From positions 1-16,809 of the forward strand of contig CALEIO010000101.1 in assembly GCA_937875885.1 (NCBI GenBank): a stretch of 16,809 nt of DNA, given 5' to 3'. Positions 1 to 7,617 of this stretch are shown here, in pieces. The DNA is from an uncultured Clostridia bacterium. GTDB taxonomy: Bacteria; Bacillota; Clostridia; Oscillospirales; Acutalibacteraceae. A program made the position numbers and the translations under genes. Position 1 is the stretch's first letter. Each line of letters opens with the position of its first letter. The notes beneath the pieces were generated by a model. The model worked only from the letters and a program-made list of their open reading frames with translations. It was not told the DNA's origin and ran no database searches.

Positions 1-381
1 GCCAAGACCGAAATAATGGCTGAAGTTGACAAGGCCATTCAGGAGGCCAAGACCGAGCTTGGCGGCGGCTCTATCAGAATTCACGACTCCGAGATCCAGT
101 CGAAGATGTTCGAGGTTCTCGGTCTTACCAAGGAAGAAGCAAACGAGAAGTTCGGCTATCTGCTTGAGGCGTTCAAGTACGGCGTACCTCCTCACGGCGG
201 TCTTGCCTTCGGTCTTGACAGACTCGTAACTCTCCTTCTCGGTCTTGAGGATATCCGCGACGTTATCGCATTCCCCAAGGTACAGAATGCATCCGAGCTT
301 ATGTCCCAGTGTCCTGCTCCTGTTGACAAAGAAAGCCTTGATGTTCTCGGCCTTACTATTGTTGCAGAAGAAAAAGAATAA
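1..381 (+). CDS. aspS: Aspartyl-tRNA synthetase, C-terminal part (5' end outside window)
   Basis: This is the carboxyl end of a class II aminoacyl-tRNA synthetase, which charges tRNA-Asp in the cytoplasm. The frame is open from base 1 and ends at TAA 379-381. It reads [13 protein letters not shown], then a [15 protein letters not shown] stretch, which is class II motif 3 with its ATP-binding arginine, and then the IRDVIAFPK segment typical of bacterial AspRS. The identification is firm from about residue 19 onward. The first 17 or 18 residues (a helical, Lys/Glu/Ala-rich stretch) do not resemble the segment expected before GGGS, which in bacterial AspRS usually reads like a YDxVLNGxE strand. 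A junction near base 54 is therefore possible. metF begins 67 bp downstream with no obvious promoter of its own, so read-through from aspS is possible. Confidence 0.93.
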   Translation, partial: AKTEIMAEVDKAIQEAKTELGGGSIRIHDSEIQSKMFEVLGLTKEEANEKFGYLLEAFKYGVPPHGGLAFGLDRLVTLLLGLEDIRDVIAFPKVQNASELMSQCPAPVDKESLDVLGLTIVAEEKE

Positions 382-391
382 ATAATTAATC

Positions 392-420
392 GCCCCGAGC
401 AAAGCCGATTTGTTCGGGGC
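392..420 (+). terminator. Hairpin after aspS (weak terminator or attenuator)
   Basis: A 12-bp stem, with one G-U pair, is formed by 392-403 and 409-420 around a 5-nt loop. It is GC-rich at the base. What follows is TTCCCC and not a U-run, so it is a poor intrinsic terminator. It may act as a pause, a processing site, or a partial block between aspS and metF. The metF Shine-Dalgarno lies only about 16 nt past it. Confidence 0.5.
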
Positions 421-448
421 TTCCCCAATATATAAAGGAAGTGAAAAA

Positions 449-1312
449 ATGAAACTTTCTGAACTGTTTGCAAAAGAAAAACCCACTCTTTCCTTTGAGG
501 TTTTTCCCCCTAAAACCGACGACCTCTACGAAAAGGTAGAGCAAGCTGCGCTGGATATTGCAAAACTGAGCCCTGACTATATGAGCGTAACTTACGGCGC
601 AGGCGGCGGCACAAGCAAATATACTGTTTCCATTGCAAAAGATATAGAAAGAACATATAACGTGCCCACACTTGCACATCTCACCTGTGTTTCATCAAGC
701 AAAGAAACCGTAAGAGAGCAGCTAAAAAAGCTTCGCAGCGAGGGTATAGAAAACATTCTTGCTCTGCGCGGAGATATCCCCAAAGACGGAGCTGTTTCCA
801 CCGACTACAAGTACGCATCACAGCTTATTGAAGAGATTGTGGATTTCGGAGGATTCTGTATCGGCGGTGCCTGCTACCCCGAGGGACATCTTGAAAGCGA
901 ATCTCTGGAGCAGGATATTGTGAACATCGGCAAAAAGGTTGAGGCAGGATGCTCTTTTCTCACCACACAGATGTTTTTTAACAACGACATTCTCTACGAT
1001 TACATAGATAAACTCCACCGCAAGGGCATTTTCGTTCCCATTGTTGCAGGCATTATGCCTATCACCAATGCCCGACAGATTATGCGCTCCTGCGAACTTT
1101 CCGGCACAGTGCTGCCCAAGCGCTTCATAAAAATTGCCGAGCGCTACGGAGATAACCCTGCTGCTATGAAGCAGGCAGGTATTGCCTATGCTACAGAGCA
1201 GATAATAGATCTGTATGCATCGGGCATCAAAAACGTACACGTTTACTCTATGAACAAACCTGACGTTGCCGAGCAGATTCAGGCAAACCTCAGCGAAATA
1301 ATTAAAGGCTGA
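449..1312 (+). CDS. metF: 5,10-methylenetetrahydrofolate reductase
   Basis: This is a flavin-dependent reductase that turns 5,10-methylene-THF into 5-methyl-THF, the methyl donor for methionine synthase. It has 287 residues, normal for a single-domain bacterial MetF barrel. Family landmarks are visible in order: SFEVFPPKT (15-23, with the conserved Glu17), SVTYGAGGG (46-54), ILALRGD (103-109), GACYPEGH (140-147) and TTQMFF (172-177). The ATG at 449 is chosen because AAGGAAG lies just upstream. A TTG at 410 in the same frame sits inside the hairpin and has no ribosome site. The next gene starts 2 nt after the stop (TGA 1310-1312, ATG 1315), so the two are almost certainly co-transcribed and translationally linked. 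The linkage to metH supports a role in methionine synthesis. A role in an acetogenic pathway is less likely. Confidence 0.95.
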   Translation: MKLSELFAKEKPTLSFEVFPPKTDDLYEKVEQAALDIAKLSPDYMSVTYGAGGGTSKYTVSIAKDIERTYNVPTLAHLTCVSSSKETVREQLKKLRSEGIENILALRGDIPKDGAVSTDYKYASQLIEEIVDFGGFCIGGACYPEGHLESESLEQDIVNIGKKVEAGCSFLTTQMFFNNDILYDYIDKLHRKGIFVPIVAGIMPITNARQIMRSCELSGTVLPKRFIKIAERYGDNPAAMKQAGIAYATEQIIDLYASGIKNVHVYSMNKPDVAEQIQANLSEIIKG

Positions 1313-1314
1313 TT

Positions 1315-1905
1315 ATGATTAAAATCATTACCATTAACAAAGATATATCAGATTTATATGTTCCTGAATCTGATATTCTGCGCTACAGCGGATGTCGCAA
1401 CTGCAAAGACCCAAAGCTTACTGCCCTTTGCACAGAGTGCCTCGGTGAGCTTTCACAAGAGCTCAACCTCAAGGCAGTTTATGCAGAGGTTGACGTTACT
1501 TTCAGCCACAACCTTGCAGACTTCGGCTTTTGCAAAGCAGAAAGTGCATCTCTCAGAAAATTTCTGGGAGAATGCAAAAGCGCCTATATTTTTGCCGCGA
1601 CAATCGGACTTGGAGCAGACAGGCTAATTAACCGATACAGCACCCTGCAACCCTCAAAGGCGGTAATTCTTGACGGCTGTGCCACAGCTGCCATTGAATG
1701 CTGGTGCGACTACATTTGTTCAGAGATTTTCTGTGTACCTGCACAGGAAAGGTTTTCTCCTGGCTACGGCGACCTGCCGCTTGGTATGCAAACACAGATT
1801 TTATCTTTTCTGGGCGCAAGTCTCAACATCGGACTTTCAATGACCGATTCTATGCTCCTGACCCCCACCAAATCCGTAACCGCTATTGTAAAGAAAAAGG
1901 ACTGA
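1315..1905 (+). CDS. Stand-alone methionine synthase reactivation-domain protein
   Basis: This is a 196-aa protein resembling the C-terminal AdoMet-binding activation domain of long MetH, encoded separately. The best signature is RFSPGYGDLPL (146-156), the RxxPGY motif that contacts AdoMet in MetH. It is followed by IGLSMTDSMLLTPTKSVTAI, like the closing part of the domain (LTESxMMxPxxSVxG in long MetH). Known stand-alone homologues occur next to short metH genes in anaerobes such as Thermotoga. Its inferred job is to allow reductive methylation of inactive cob(II)alamin on the downstream MetH. The N-terminus carries two CxxC pairs (C27, C30, C39, C42) where the homologues I recall have none, so a metal site is possible. 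It is flanked by a 2-bp gap to metF and a 4-bp gap to metH, and is clearly part of one operon. There is no signal peptide, so it should be cytoplasmic. Confidence 0.85.
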   Translation: MIKIITINKDISDLYVPESDILRYSGCRNCKDPKLTALCTECLGELSQELNLKAVYAEVDVTFSHNLADFGFCKAESASLRKFLGECKSAYIFAATIGLGADRLINRYSTLQPSKAVILDGCATAAIECWCDYICSEIFCVPAQERFSPGYGDLPLGMQTQILSFLGASLNIGLSMTDSMLLTPTKSVTAIVKKKD

Positions 1906-1909
1906 TTAT

Positions 1910-4309
1910 ATGAACATAAAAGAAAAGCTCTCAAAAAGCATCCTCTTCTTTGACGGTGCTATGGGCACAGAGCTGCAGAAGCGCGGTCTTAAAACAGGCG
2001 AGCTGCCCGAGCGTCTTAACCTGACAAACCCTCAAGTTATCACAGAGATTCATCGTGCTTACCTGAATGCAGGCAGCGATATTATCAGCACAAACACCTT
2101 CGGTGCAAATCCCCTAAAGTTTTCCTCTGAAGAGCTGGAAAAAGTTATAGACGCCGCTCTTGATTGTGCAAAAGCCGCTATCGAAGCAGAGGGTGGAAAA
2201 GAGCGTTATATTGCTCTGGACATCGGCCCTCTGGGCAAAATCCTCAAGCCCTTTGGCGACCTGCCCTTTGAGGATGCAGTAGAAGCCTTTGCCCAGGTTA
2301 TCCGCATAGGCAAAAAGGGTGCAGACCTTATCCTCATAGAAACAATGAACGATTCCTATGAAACCAAGGCTGCTGTGCTTGCCGCAAAAGAAAACTGCGA
2401 TCTGCCCATTTTTGTAACAAATGTTTACGACGAAAAAGAAAAACTTATGACCGGCGCAGATGCTCTTTCAATGATTGCTCTGCTGGAAGGCCTTTCCGTA
2501 GATGCTCTGGGAATGAACTGCTCTCTTGGCCCCCACAAAATGAACGAGATACTCCGCACTTTTGCAGAGTATTCTTCAACTCCTCTTATGATAAGCCCCA
2601 ATGCAGGACTTCCCCGCACAGAAAACGGCCAGGTTGTGTTTGACGTTTCTCCCGAAGATTATGCGCAGGAAATGGTAAAATCTGCACAGATTGGTGCTTG
2701 CATCATCGGCGGTTGCTGCGGTACTACTCCCGAATATATCAGAGCCGCAGTAAATGTACTTGAAAACGTAACTCCCAAAGAAATCACAAAGAAAAATCAT
2801 TGTCTGGTTTCTTCTTATACTCACAGCGTTGAATTTGACAGCACTCCCGTTATAATTGGCGAGCGCATTAACCCTACAGGCAAGAAGAAGGTCAAAGAAG
2901 CTCTCAAAGAAAAGGACTATGCCTTTATTCTGCGCGAGGGACTTTATCAGCAGCAGGCAGGCGCACAGATTCTTGACGTAAACTGCGGTCTGCCCGAAAT
3001 TGACGAGGCGCAGGTTATGAAAAAGGTTGTGGAAGATCTGCAGAGTGTCTGCGATGCTCCCTTGCAGATAGACACCTCCGACCCTGTTGCTCTTGAAAAT
3101 GCCCTACGAATCTACAACGGCAAACCCATGATTAACTCCGTTAACGGCAAGAAAGAATCTATGGAAGCCGTCTTCCCACTTGCAAAAAAATACGGCGGCG
3201 TTATTGTTGCCCTGACTCTGGACGAGCAGGGAATTCCCTCTACTGCACAGGGCAGAGTTGACATTGCAAAGAAAATTATCGAAACCGCAGAAACTTACGG
3301 AATAGACAGAAAGAATATAATTGTAGATACTCTGACAATGGCAATCAGCGCAGACGAAAACGCAGGCAAGGTAACCCTTGAATCCATTAGACTCATTACA
3401 GAGATGGGTGTAAAAACCACTCTGGGTGTGTCAAACATTTCTTTCGGTCTGCCCCACAGAGATTATGTAAACTCCGAATTTTTTGCTCTGGCATTACGTG
3501 CAGGACTTTCCAGCGCAATTATGAATCCTCACAGCGACAAAATGATTGCCGTTTGCAGAGAAAATTTCTCCGGATACGGAAACTCCCCTGCAACAGATGA
3601 GGAGCTTGATTCTTTTGCAAAAGATATCATCGCAAAAGTTATGAGTATGGAAGATGTGGAAAGCATCATTCCTGCTCACAAAGGTAACCTTACTCTGAAA
3701 GACGCTATCATCTCTGGACTTTACGAGGAAAGTGCATCCCTTGCAAAAGCTCTCCTTGCAGATGTTGCTCCCCTTGAGGTTGTAAACGGGCACATTGTAC
3801 CCGCTCTTGACCTTGTGGGTGCAGGATTTGAACAAGGCAAAGTGTATCTGCCCCAGCTCCTTATGAGTGCCGAAGCGGCAAAAGCTGCATTCACCCAGGT
3901 GAAGGATGTACTTGCACAAAGCGACAATGCACCCGAAAAAGGAGAAAAAATCATTGTGGCAACGGTTAAGGGAGATATCCACGACATCGGCAAGAATATT
4001 GTAAAAATTCTTCTGGAAAACTACGGCTACAGCGTAATTGACCTTGGCAAGGATGTACCCGAAGAAACTATTCTTGAAACTGTCAGAGAAACAGGTGCAA
4101 CCCTTGTAGCACTTTCTGCTCTGATGACCACAACCGTCCCCTCAATGGAGCGCACAATAAACCTTCTGCGAGCAAATTGTCCCAACACAAAAGTTGCAGT
4201 AGGCGGTGCTGTGCTCTCACAGGAATATGCCGATATGATTGGCGCAGATTACTATGCAAAAGATGCTATGGGCGCAGTAAGAGTTGCTGAAGAACATTTC
4301 AAGGCATAA
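1910..4309 (+). CDS. metH: Cobalamin-dependent methionine synthase, short form without activation domain
   Basis: This 799-residue protein transfers a methyl group from 5-methyl-THF to homocysteine through protein-bound cobalamin. Domain order: a homocysteine-binding barrel (about 1-290) with zinc-ligand cysteines C204 (GMNCS) and C269-C270 (GGCCGT, 267-272); a pterin-binding barrel starting near IIGERINPTGKKK (about 313-560); a B12 cap helix bundle (about 590-680); and a Rossmann B12 domain with GDIHDIGKN (688-696), where H691 is the lower cobalt ligand of the DxHxxG motif. Long MetH is about 1150-1230 aa and ends in the AdoMet activation domain. That domain is missing here, and the stop is normal (TAA 4307-4309) after a complete B12 fold. 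The missing function is encoded just upstream. The ATG follows the previous stop by 4 nt, with AAAAAGG as the ribosome site. This gene is last in the operon, before the bidirectional hairpin. Confidence 0.95.
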   Translation: MNIKEKLSKSILFFDGAMGTELQKRGLKTGELPERLNLTNPQVITEIHRAYLNAGSDIISTNTFGANPLKFSSEELEKVIDAALDCAKAAIEAEGGKERYIALDIGPLGKILKPFGDLPFEDAVEAFAQVIRIGKKGADLILIETMNDSYETKAAVLAAKENCDLPIFVTNVYDEKEKLMTGADALSMIALLEGLSVDALGMNCSLGPHKMNEILRTFAEYSSTPLMISPNAGLPRTENGQVVFDVSPEDYAQEMVKSAQIGACIIGGCCGTTPEYIRAAVNVLENVTPKEITKKNHCLVSSYTHSVEFDSTPVIIGERINPTGKKKVKEALKEKDYAFILREGLYQQQAGAQILDVNCGLPEIDEAQVMKKVVEDLQSVCDAPLQIDTSDPVALENALRIYNGKPMINSVNGKKESMEAVFPLAKKYGGVIVALTLDEQGIPSTAQGRVDIAKKIIETAETYGIDRKNIIVDTLTMAISADENAGKVTLESIRLITEMGVKTTLGVSNISFGLPHRDYVNSEFFALALRAGLSSAIMNPHSDKMIAVCRENFSGYGNSPATDEELDSFAKDIIAKVMSMEDVESIIPAHKGNLTLKDAIISGLYEESASLAKALLADVAPLEVVNGHIVPALDLVGAGFEQGKVYLPQLLMSAEAAKAAFTQVKDVLAQSDNAPEKGEKIIVATVKGDIHDIGKNIVKILLENYGYSVIDLGKDVPEETILETVRETGATLVALSALMTTTVPSMERTINLLRANCPNTKVAVGGAVLSQEYADMIGADYYAKDAMGAVRVAEEHFKA

Positions 4310-4335
4310 CAAAACATTAAATTAATATAACATAC

Positions 4336-4376
4336 AAAAAGCACCGACGTGTAACCTGACACATCGGTGCTTTTTT
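4336..4376. terminator. Bidirectional terminator between metH and the sensor kinase gene
   Basis: A 12-bp stem (4341-4352 with 4359-4370, one C-A mismatch) surrounds a 6-nt loop. It is flanked by AAAAA on the left and TTTTTT on the right, giving a U-tract on both strands. The right T-run overlaps the kinase stop codon (TAA, 4377-4375 on the - strand). It ends the met operon and the convergent two-component operon. Confidence 0.9.
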
Positions 4377-5928
4377 ATTCTGTATCTTCTTTTGTGTTTA
4401 CACTTTCTGCTTTCAGCTCAAACCAGAAAGTACTGCCCCTTCCCTTGGCACTTCGTACACCAAAACGGGCATTATGGAGAATCAGCACATTTTTTGCAAT
4501 GGAAAGTCCCAATCCTGAACCTACAACTGCTGTTCTGTGCTCCTTGTCCACCCTGTAATATCTGTCCCAGATATTGCGCAGGTCTTCGGGAGCAATTCCC
4601 TCTCCGTGGTCTACAATCTCTATCCTCACCTTATCGTTGGCAACTGTCTGCTTTACGGTTACGGTTTTATCTTCGCCGCAATAGTTGATGGCATTATTGA
4701 TAAGATTATATATAACCTGGGAAAGTCTTACTTCATCTCCGCTCACAACAACATCGCAATCATAATCAAACTCAAGTTTGTATTCATCCTTTGCAACCAA
4801 TTTAGAGTATCGGGTGAAAATTCCCTTGATGCTGTCTGTAAGAGAGAAATCCTCATAATTCATTGGAGCATTACCCGACTCAAGTTTTGACAAATCTAGC
4901 AGGTCTGTTACAAGCTGAGAAAGTCGCTGGGTTTCATCAATAACCACCTGCAGATTTTCGGGTGTATTTTCGCCGGGGATATCCCTCATAACCTCCGCAT
5001 ATCCACCTATCATTGTAAGCGGTGTGCGCAAATCGTGAGAAATGTTTGATATAAGCTCCCGTCTGAGTCTGTCTACTGCAGAAAGCTCCTCTGCTGCAAA
5101 GTTCAGAGTTTCGTTGAGCTCTCTGATTTCTTTATATCCGTCCTGGTCAAAAGAAATGTTGTAGTTTTGTTTTGCAAGCTCCTTTGCACCCTTGTTGGTC
5201 TTTGCAAGGGGACGTGAGATTCTGGAAGAAACCACCACAGCAAAAACCACACCTGTCACACCAAGGAGTAAAGTAACCATAAGGAGCTGTACTCGCAGAG
5301 TTTCCACAGTACTTGTAACGGGGGTGATAGGAGCTTTCAGCACAATCATATATTCTGCGCCGGATTCAATTCTGATTATTCCCGCATAAGTAAGGCTTAT
5401 GTTGGATTCGTTATCAAATTCGGGTCTTTCTCTGAAAGGGTCTCTGTCGTCCCCGGGCATCTGTGCCATAAAGCTGAGGTCGCTGTCAAAGATAACGCTG
5501 CCGCCGTTTTCGGTTGCTTTTTCGTAGCAGGCATATATTTCGTGGGGCATAATATCCATACCGAATTCCATATTGCCCGATGACCCGGAGTAAACCTGCC
5601 TGAAAAACTCGGTGGATGTATCGTAAACACCTGCAACCATACTGTTTCTTTCCCGAAGATTCTTCAGGTATTCCTCAATGTTTTCATCCTCAATATGATT
5701 ACAGATATAGTCAGCTGTGTTTTCTATCTGCTGTGTTTTTATCACCCGATAAAAATCATCCAGAAAAACTGTCTGGACTATCCACAGCACCACAAGCATA
5801 ACCAGTGTAAAAAGCAGAAATGCGCTGATGAGCTTTACTTTTAAGGGGAGTTTTCTCCGCTTTTTTGGTTTGTGGCTGAAATCTTCAGACAAAACAGTCA
5901 AATCAGTTTGCTTCAAAGCGATAGCCAA
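4375..5928 (-). CDS. HAMP-containing sensor histidine kinase
   Basis: This is a membrane kinase that should sense an outside signal and phosphorylate the adjacent regulator. Layout, numbered from the TTG at 5928: basic N-terminus, TM1 about 32-56, extracytoplasmic sensor region about 57-212, TM2 about 213-234, HAMP about 235-290, HisKA with SNISHDLRTPLT (H298 phospho-acceptor), and HATPase with an N-box NLINNAINY (408-416), G1 DHGEGI (440-445), F-box WDRYYRVD (454-461) and G2 GSGLGLS (470-476). All catalytic motifs are intact. The start is uncertain. The TTG at 5928 overlaps the regulator gene by 26 bp, but its AGGAG is only about 1 nt away. TTG codons at 5916 and 5901 are alternatives, the last starting 1 nt after the regulator stop. 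No ATG is available near the N-terminus. The outside domain (about 155 aa) is not one I recognise, so the signal is unknown. Organisation and motifs are PhoR-like only in the broad sense. Confidence 0.93.
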   Translation of the reverse strand: MAIALKQTDLTVLSEDFSHKPKKRRKLPLKVKLISAFLLFTLVMLVVLWIVQTVFLDDFYRVIKTQQIENTADYICNHIEDENIEEYLKNLRERNSMVAGVYDTSTEFFRQVYSGSSGNMEFGMDIMPHEIYACYEKATENGGSVIFDSDLSFMAQMPGDDRDPFRERPEFDNESNISLTYAGIIRIESGAEYMIVLKAPITPVTSTVETLRVQLLMVTLLLGVTGVVFAVVVSSRISRPLAKTNKGAKELAKQNYNISFDQDGYKEIRELNETLNFAAEELSAVDRLRRELISNISHDLRTPLTMIGGYAEVMRDIPGENTPENLQVVIDETQRLSQLVTDLLDLSKLESGNAPMNYEDFSLTDSIKGIFTRYSKLVAKDEYKLEFDYDCDVVVSGDEVRLSQVIYNLINNAINYCGEDKTVTVKQTVANDKVRIEIVDHGEGIAPEDLRNIWDRYYRVDKEHRTAVVGSGLGLSIAKNVLILHNARFGVRSAKGRGSTFWFELKAESVNTKEDTE

Positions 5929-6574
5929 CTCCTCTCAATGTAACAATAAGGGAGCTGTAATCACCCAGGCTCTTTCGCAGAAGCTTGATGTGAGTATCCA
6001 GAGTGCGGTCATCGCCAAAGAAATCGTAACCCCACACCTTGCTGATAAGGTTTTCTCTTGTCAGAGCAATTCCCTTATTGCGGCACATATAGAAAAACAG
6101 GTCATATTCCTTGGGTGTCATATCAACTCTGTTGCCGTCTATGGTAACGATTCTGCCGCTGAAATCCACCTGAAGTCCCTTGTATGAGAAAATCTCTTTT
6201 TCTGCCACGCTGCCCTTTGTGCGCTTGAGCACAGCGGCAACTCTCATCATCAGCTCTTTAGGAGAGAAAGGCTTCACAACATAATCGTCTATACCCATCT
6301 CAAAGCCGTGAATTCTGTCGTATTCCTCTGCGCGGGCAGAGAGAATAATTATTGGGGTATTCTTGTGCTTTCTGATTTCGCTGCAAGCAGAAAATCCGTT
6401 GAGCTCGGGCATCATAACGTCCATAATTATCAGGTCGTAATCTTCATTTATAGCTTTGTTTATGGCATCCATTCCGTCTGCAGATTCTGTTACGGTATGC
6501 CCCTCAAACACAGCATATTTCTTTATTATTTCTCGAATTCTGAATTCATCGTCAACAATAAGGAGTCTTGCCAT
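5903..6574 (-). CDS. OmpR/PhoB-family response regulator
   Basis: This 223-aa DNA-binding regulator is the partner of the overlapping downstream kinase. The receiver domain (1-118) has the acidic pair D8/D9, the phospho-acceptor D52 in IIMDVMMP, S79 in the ILSAR strand and K101 in VVKPF. The winged-helix domain (about 128-222) has the family's LTPKEYDLF-like start (here MTPKEYDLFF), the TREnLi-VWGYDFFGDDRTLDTHIKLLRKSLGD recognition region, and ends in TLRGVGYRFE. All switch residues are intact, so it should be functional. Its ATG has a very strong AGGAGGT 6 nt upstream. The kinase gene follows with overlap, so the pair is translationally coupled. A repeat of PhoB-box geometry lies about 50 bp upstream of the start and may be its own binding site, which would imply autoregulation. 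Confidence 0.95.
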   Translation of the reverse strand: MARLLIVDDEFRIREIIKKYAVFEGHTVTESADGMDAINKAINEDYDLIIMDVMMPELNGFSACSEIRKHKNTPIIILSARAEEYDRIHGFEMGIDDYVVKPFSPKELMMRVAAVLKRTKGSVAEKEIFSYKGLQVDFSGRIVTIDGNRVDMTPKEYDLFFYMCRNKGIALTRENLISKVWGYDFFGDDRTLDTHIKLLRKSLGDYSSLIVTLRGVGYRFEAN

Positions 6575-6597
6575 TTTCTGACCTCCTGATACTTTTT

Positions 6598-6638
6598 ATT
6601 ATCTATAAAATACTTTCACAATGTGACGGGATTGTGAT
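6598..6638 (-). promoter_or_regulatory. Promoter and PhoB-type direct repeat in front of the regulator gene
   Basis: On the - strand, ATCACA (6638-6633) and GTCACA (6627-6622) form hexamer repeats with 11-bp spacing, the helical-turn spacing bound by PhoB/PhoP-type regulators. The second repeat doubles as a poor -35. GATAAT (6603-6598) lies 18 bp on as a -10. The same bases also form a perfect 7-bp inverted repeat (6616-6622 and 6631-6637). The order box, -10, AGGAGGT, ATG is what an autoactivated response-regulator promoter would look like. Binding is inferred. Confidence 0.45.
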
Positions 6639-6672
6639 TTTACTCTAAAAATTTCGGCTTGTACGCTCATTG

Positions 6673-7554
6673 TTACTCTCGCACAGCCACCAAAGGAATG
6701 GTCCGTGTTTTCTCCCATTCCGTATGTTTTTCAAATTCTCTGCACACAAGGTCAAAGGGTGCAGTTTCATCTGACACAAGCTCTGCACACACCGCTGGTT
6801 TTGAATATTTCCATCTGAACCAGTTTTCAAAACCGCCTGCGCAGTCCTCCGCTTTTTCTGTTGGCGGACAGAGTTTAAGTCCGTTGTGGCTTTCGATTCT
6901 TTTTGCAAGAGCCTCGTCACCCTCAATCTGCCCGTTGAGATTATCTCTCCAGTACAGGCAGCCGCCTCTTATATGAAAAGCCAGAGCTATTTCAAATTTA
7001 TGTTTTTCACAGAGATTCATCAGAAATCTGGTTTCTTTTTCCGAAGCAGCAGCTTTTCCCCCATGCCTTCGGAGAGGTACACTCTCCCACTCAAATGGAA
7101 AATTTGCATTCAGGTTTACATTCCGAGCGTTGTTTTTGAAGGTGTAGGCAACAAAGTCATCGCTTCTTACACAAGGCAAAGCTCTGCCCAGAGCAATCTC
7201 CACCGAGTCGGGGTTTGCCATGGGTACAATATATAAAGAAAACTCCTGCAGAATTTCACATACATTATAGTTTTCATAAGCCGATTTACTAAAAGCACTT
7301 TGGGCATATTCCTCGGCACACCTGAGTAGATATCCTGTTGTGACATATTCTCTGCCGTGAATACTTCCCGTTAAAAGTACTTTTCTTTTGCCCGTCCCAA
7401 GTATCAGGGTGGGAATATTCCTCCCCTGCTGACTGCTGCCTGTTTCTCCCGCTCTGATTATTCCCTTATACCTGCAGATAAGACGTTTTACCGCACACAA
7501 GGTGCGTCCGTATGTATAAGGAAAACCTGCATTAACAATCGGATTTTTCTCCAT
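6673..7554 (-). CDS. M14-family zinc carboxypeptidase (possible gamma-D-Glu-meso-DAP type)
   Basis: This is a 293-aa metallopeptidase. Zinc ligands are H66 and E69 in SIHGREY, and H194 in ALAFHIRGG. The general-base Glu is E258 in AVCAELVSDE. The substrate segment NVNLNANFPFEW (145-156) matches the usual GVDLNRNFP, but the Arg that binds the free C-terminal carboxylate (Arg145 in carboxypeptidase A) is Ala150. No signal peptide or membrane segment is seen, so it is probably cytoplasmic. Bacterial relatives without a leader (MpaA, YqgT, endopeptidase I) cut cell-wall peptides during recycling, which is the likeliest role here, though the substrate is inferred. The start is supported by GGGAG 8 nt before the ATG. 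It lies 63 bp behind the C_GCAxxG gene with no terminator between, so it is probably the second gene of that transcript. No terminator is seen before the regulator gene. Confidence 0.85.
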   Translation of the reverse strand: MEKNPIVNAGFPYTYGRTLCAVKRLICRYKGIIRAGETGSSQQGRNIPTLILGTGKRKVLLTGSIHGREYVTTGYLLRCAEEYAQSAFSKSAYENYNVCEILQEFSLYIVPMANPDSVEIALGRALPCVRSDDFVAYTFKNNARNVNLNANFPFEWESVPLRRHGGKAAASEKETRFLMNLCEKHKFEIALAFHIRGGCLYWRDNLNGQIEGDEALAKRIESHNGLKLCPPTEKAEDCAGGFENWFRWKYSKPAVCAELVSDETAPFDLVCREFEKHTEWEKTRTIPLVAVRE

Positions 7555-7617
7555 AATATCAACTCCCGTACAGACTCTCCATACAGAGTATGATATGTGT
7601 TTTACATTAATGCTAAA

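Noticed and set aside
382..448. SAM, T-box or cobalamin riboswitch upstream of metF/metH
   Set aside because: Only 67 bp are available, with one simple hairpin and no conserved riboswitch core.
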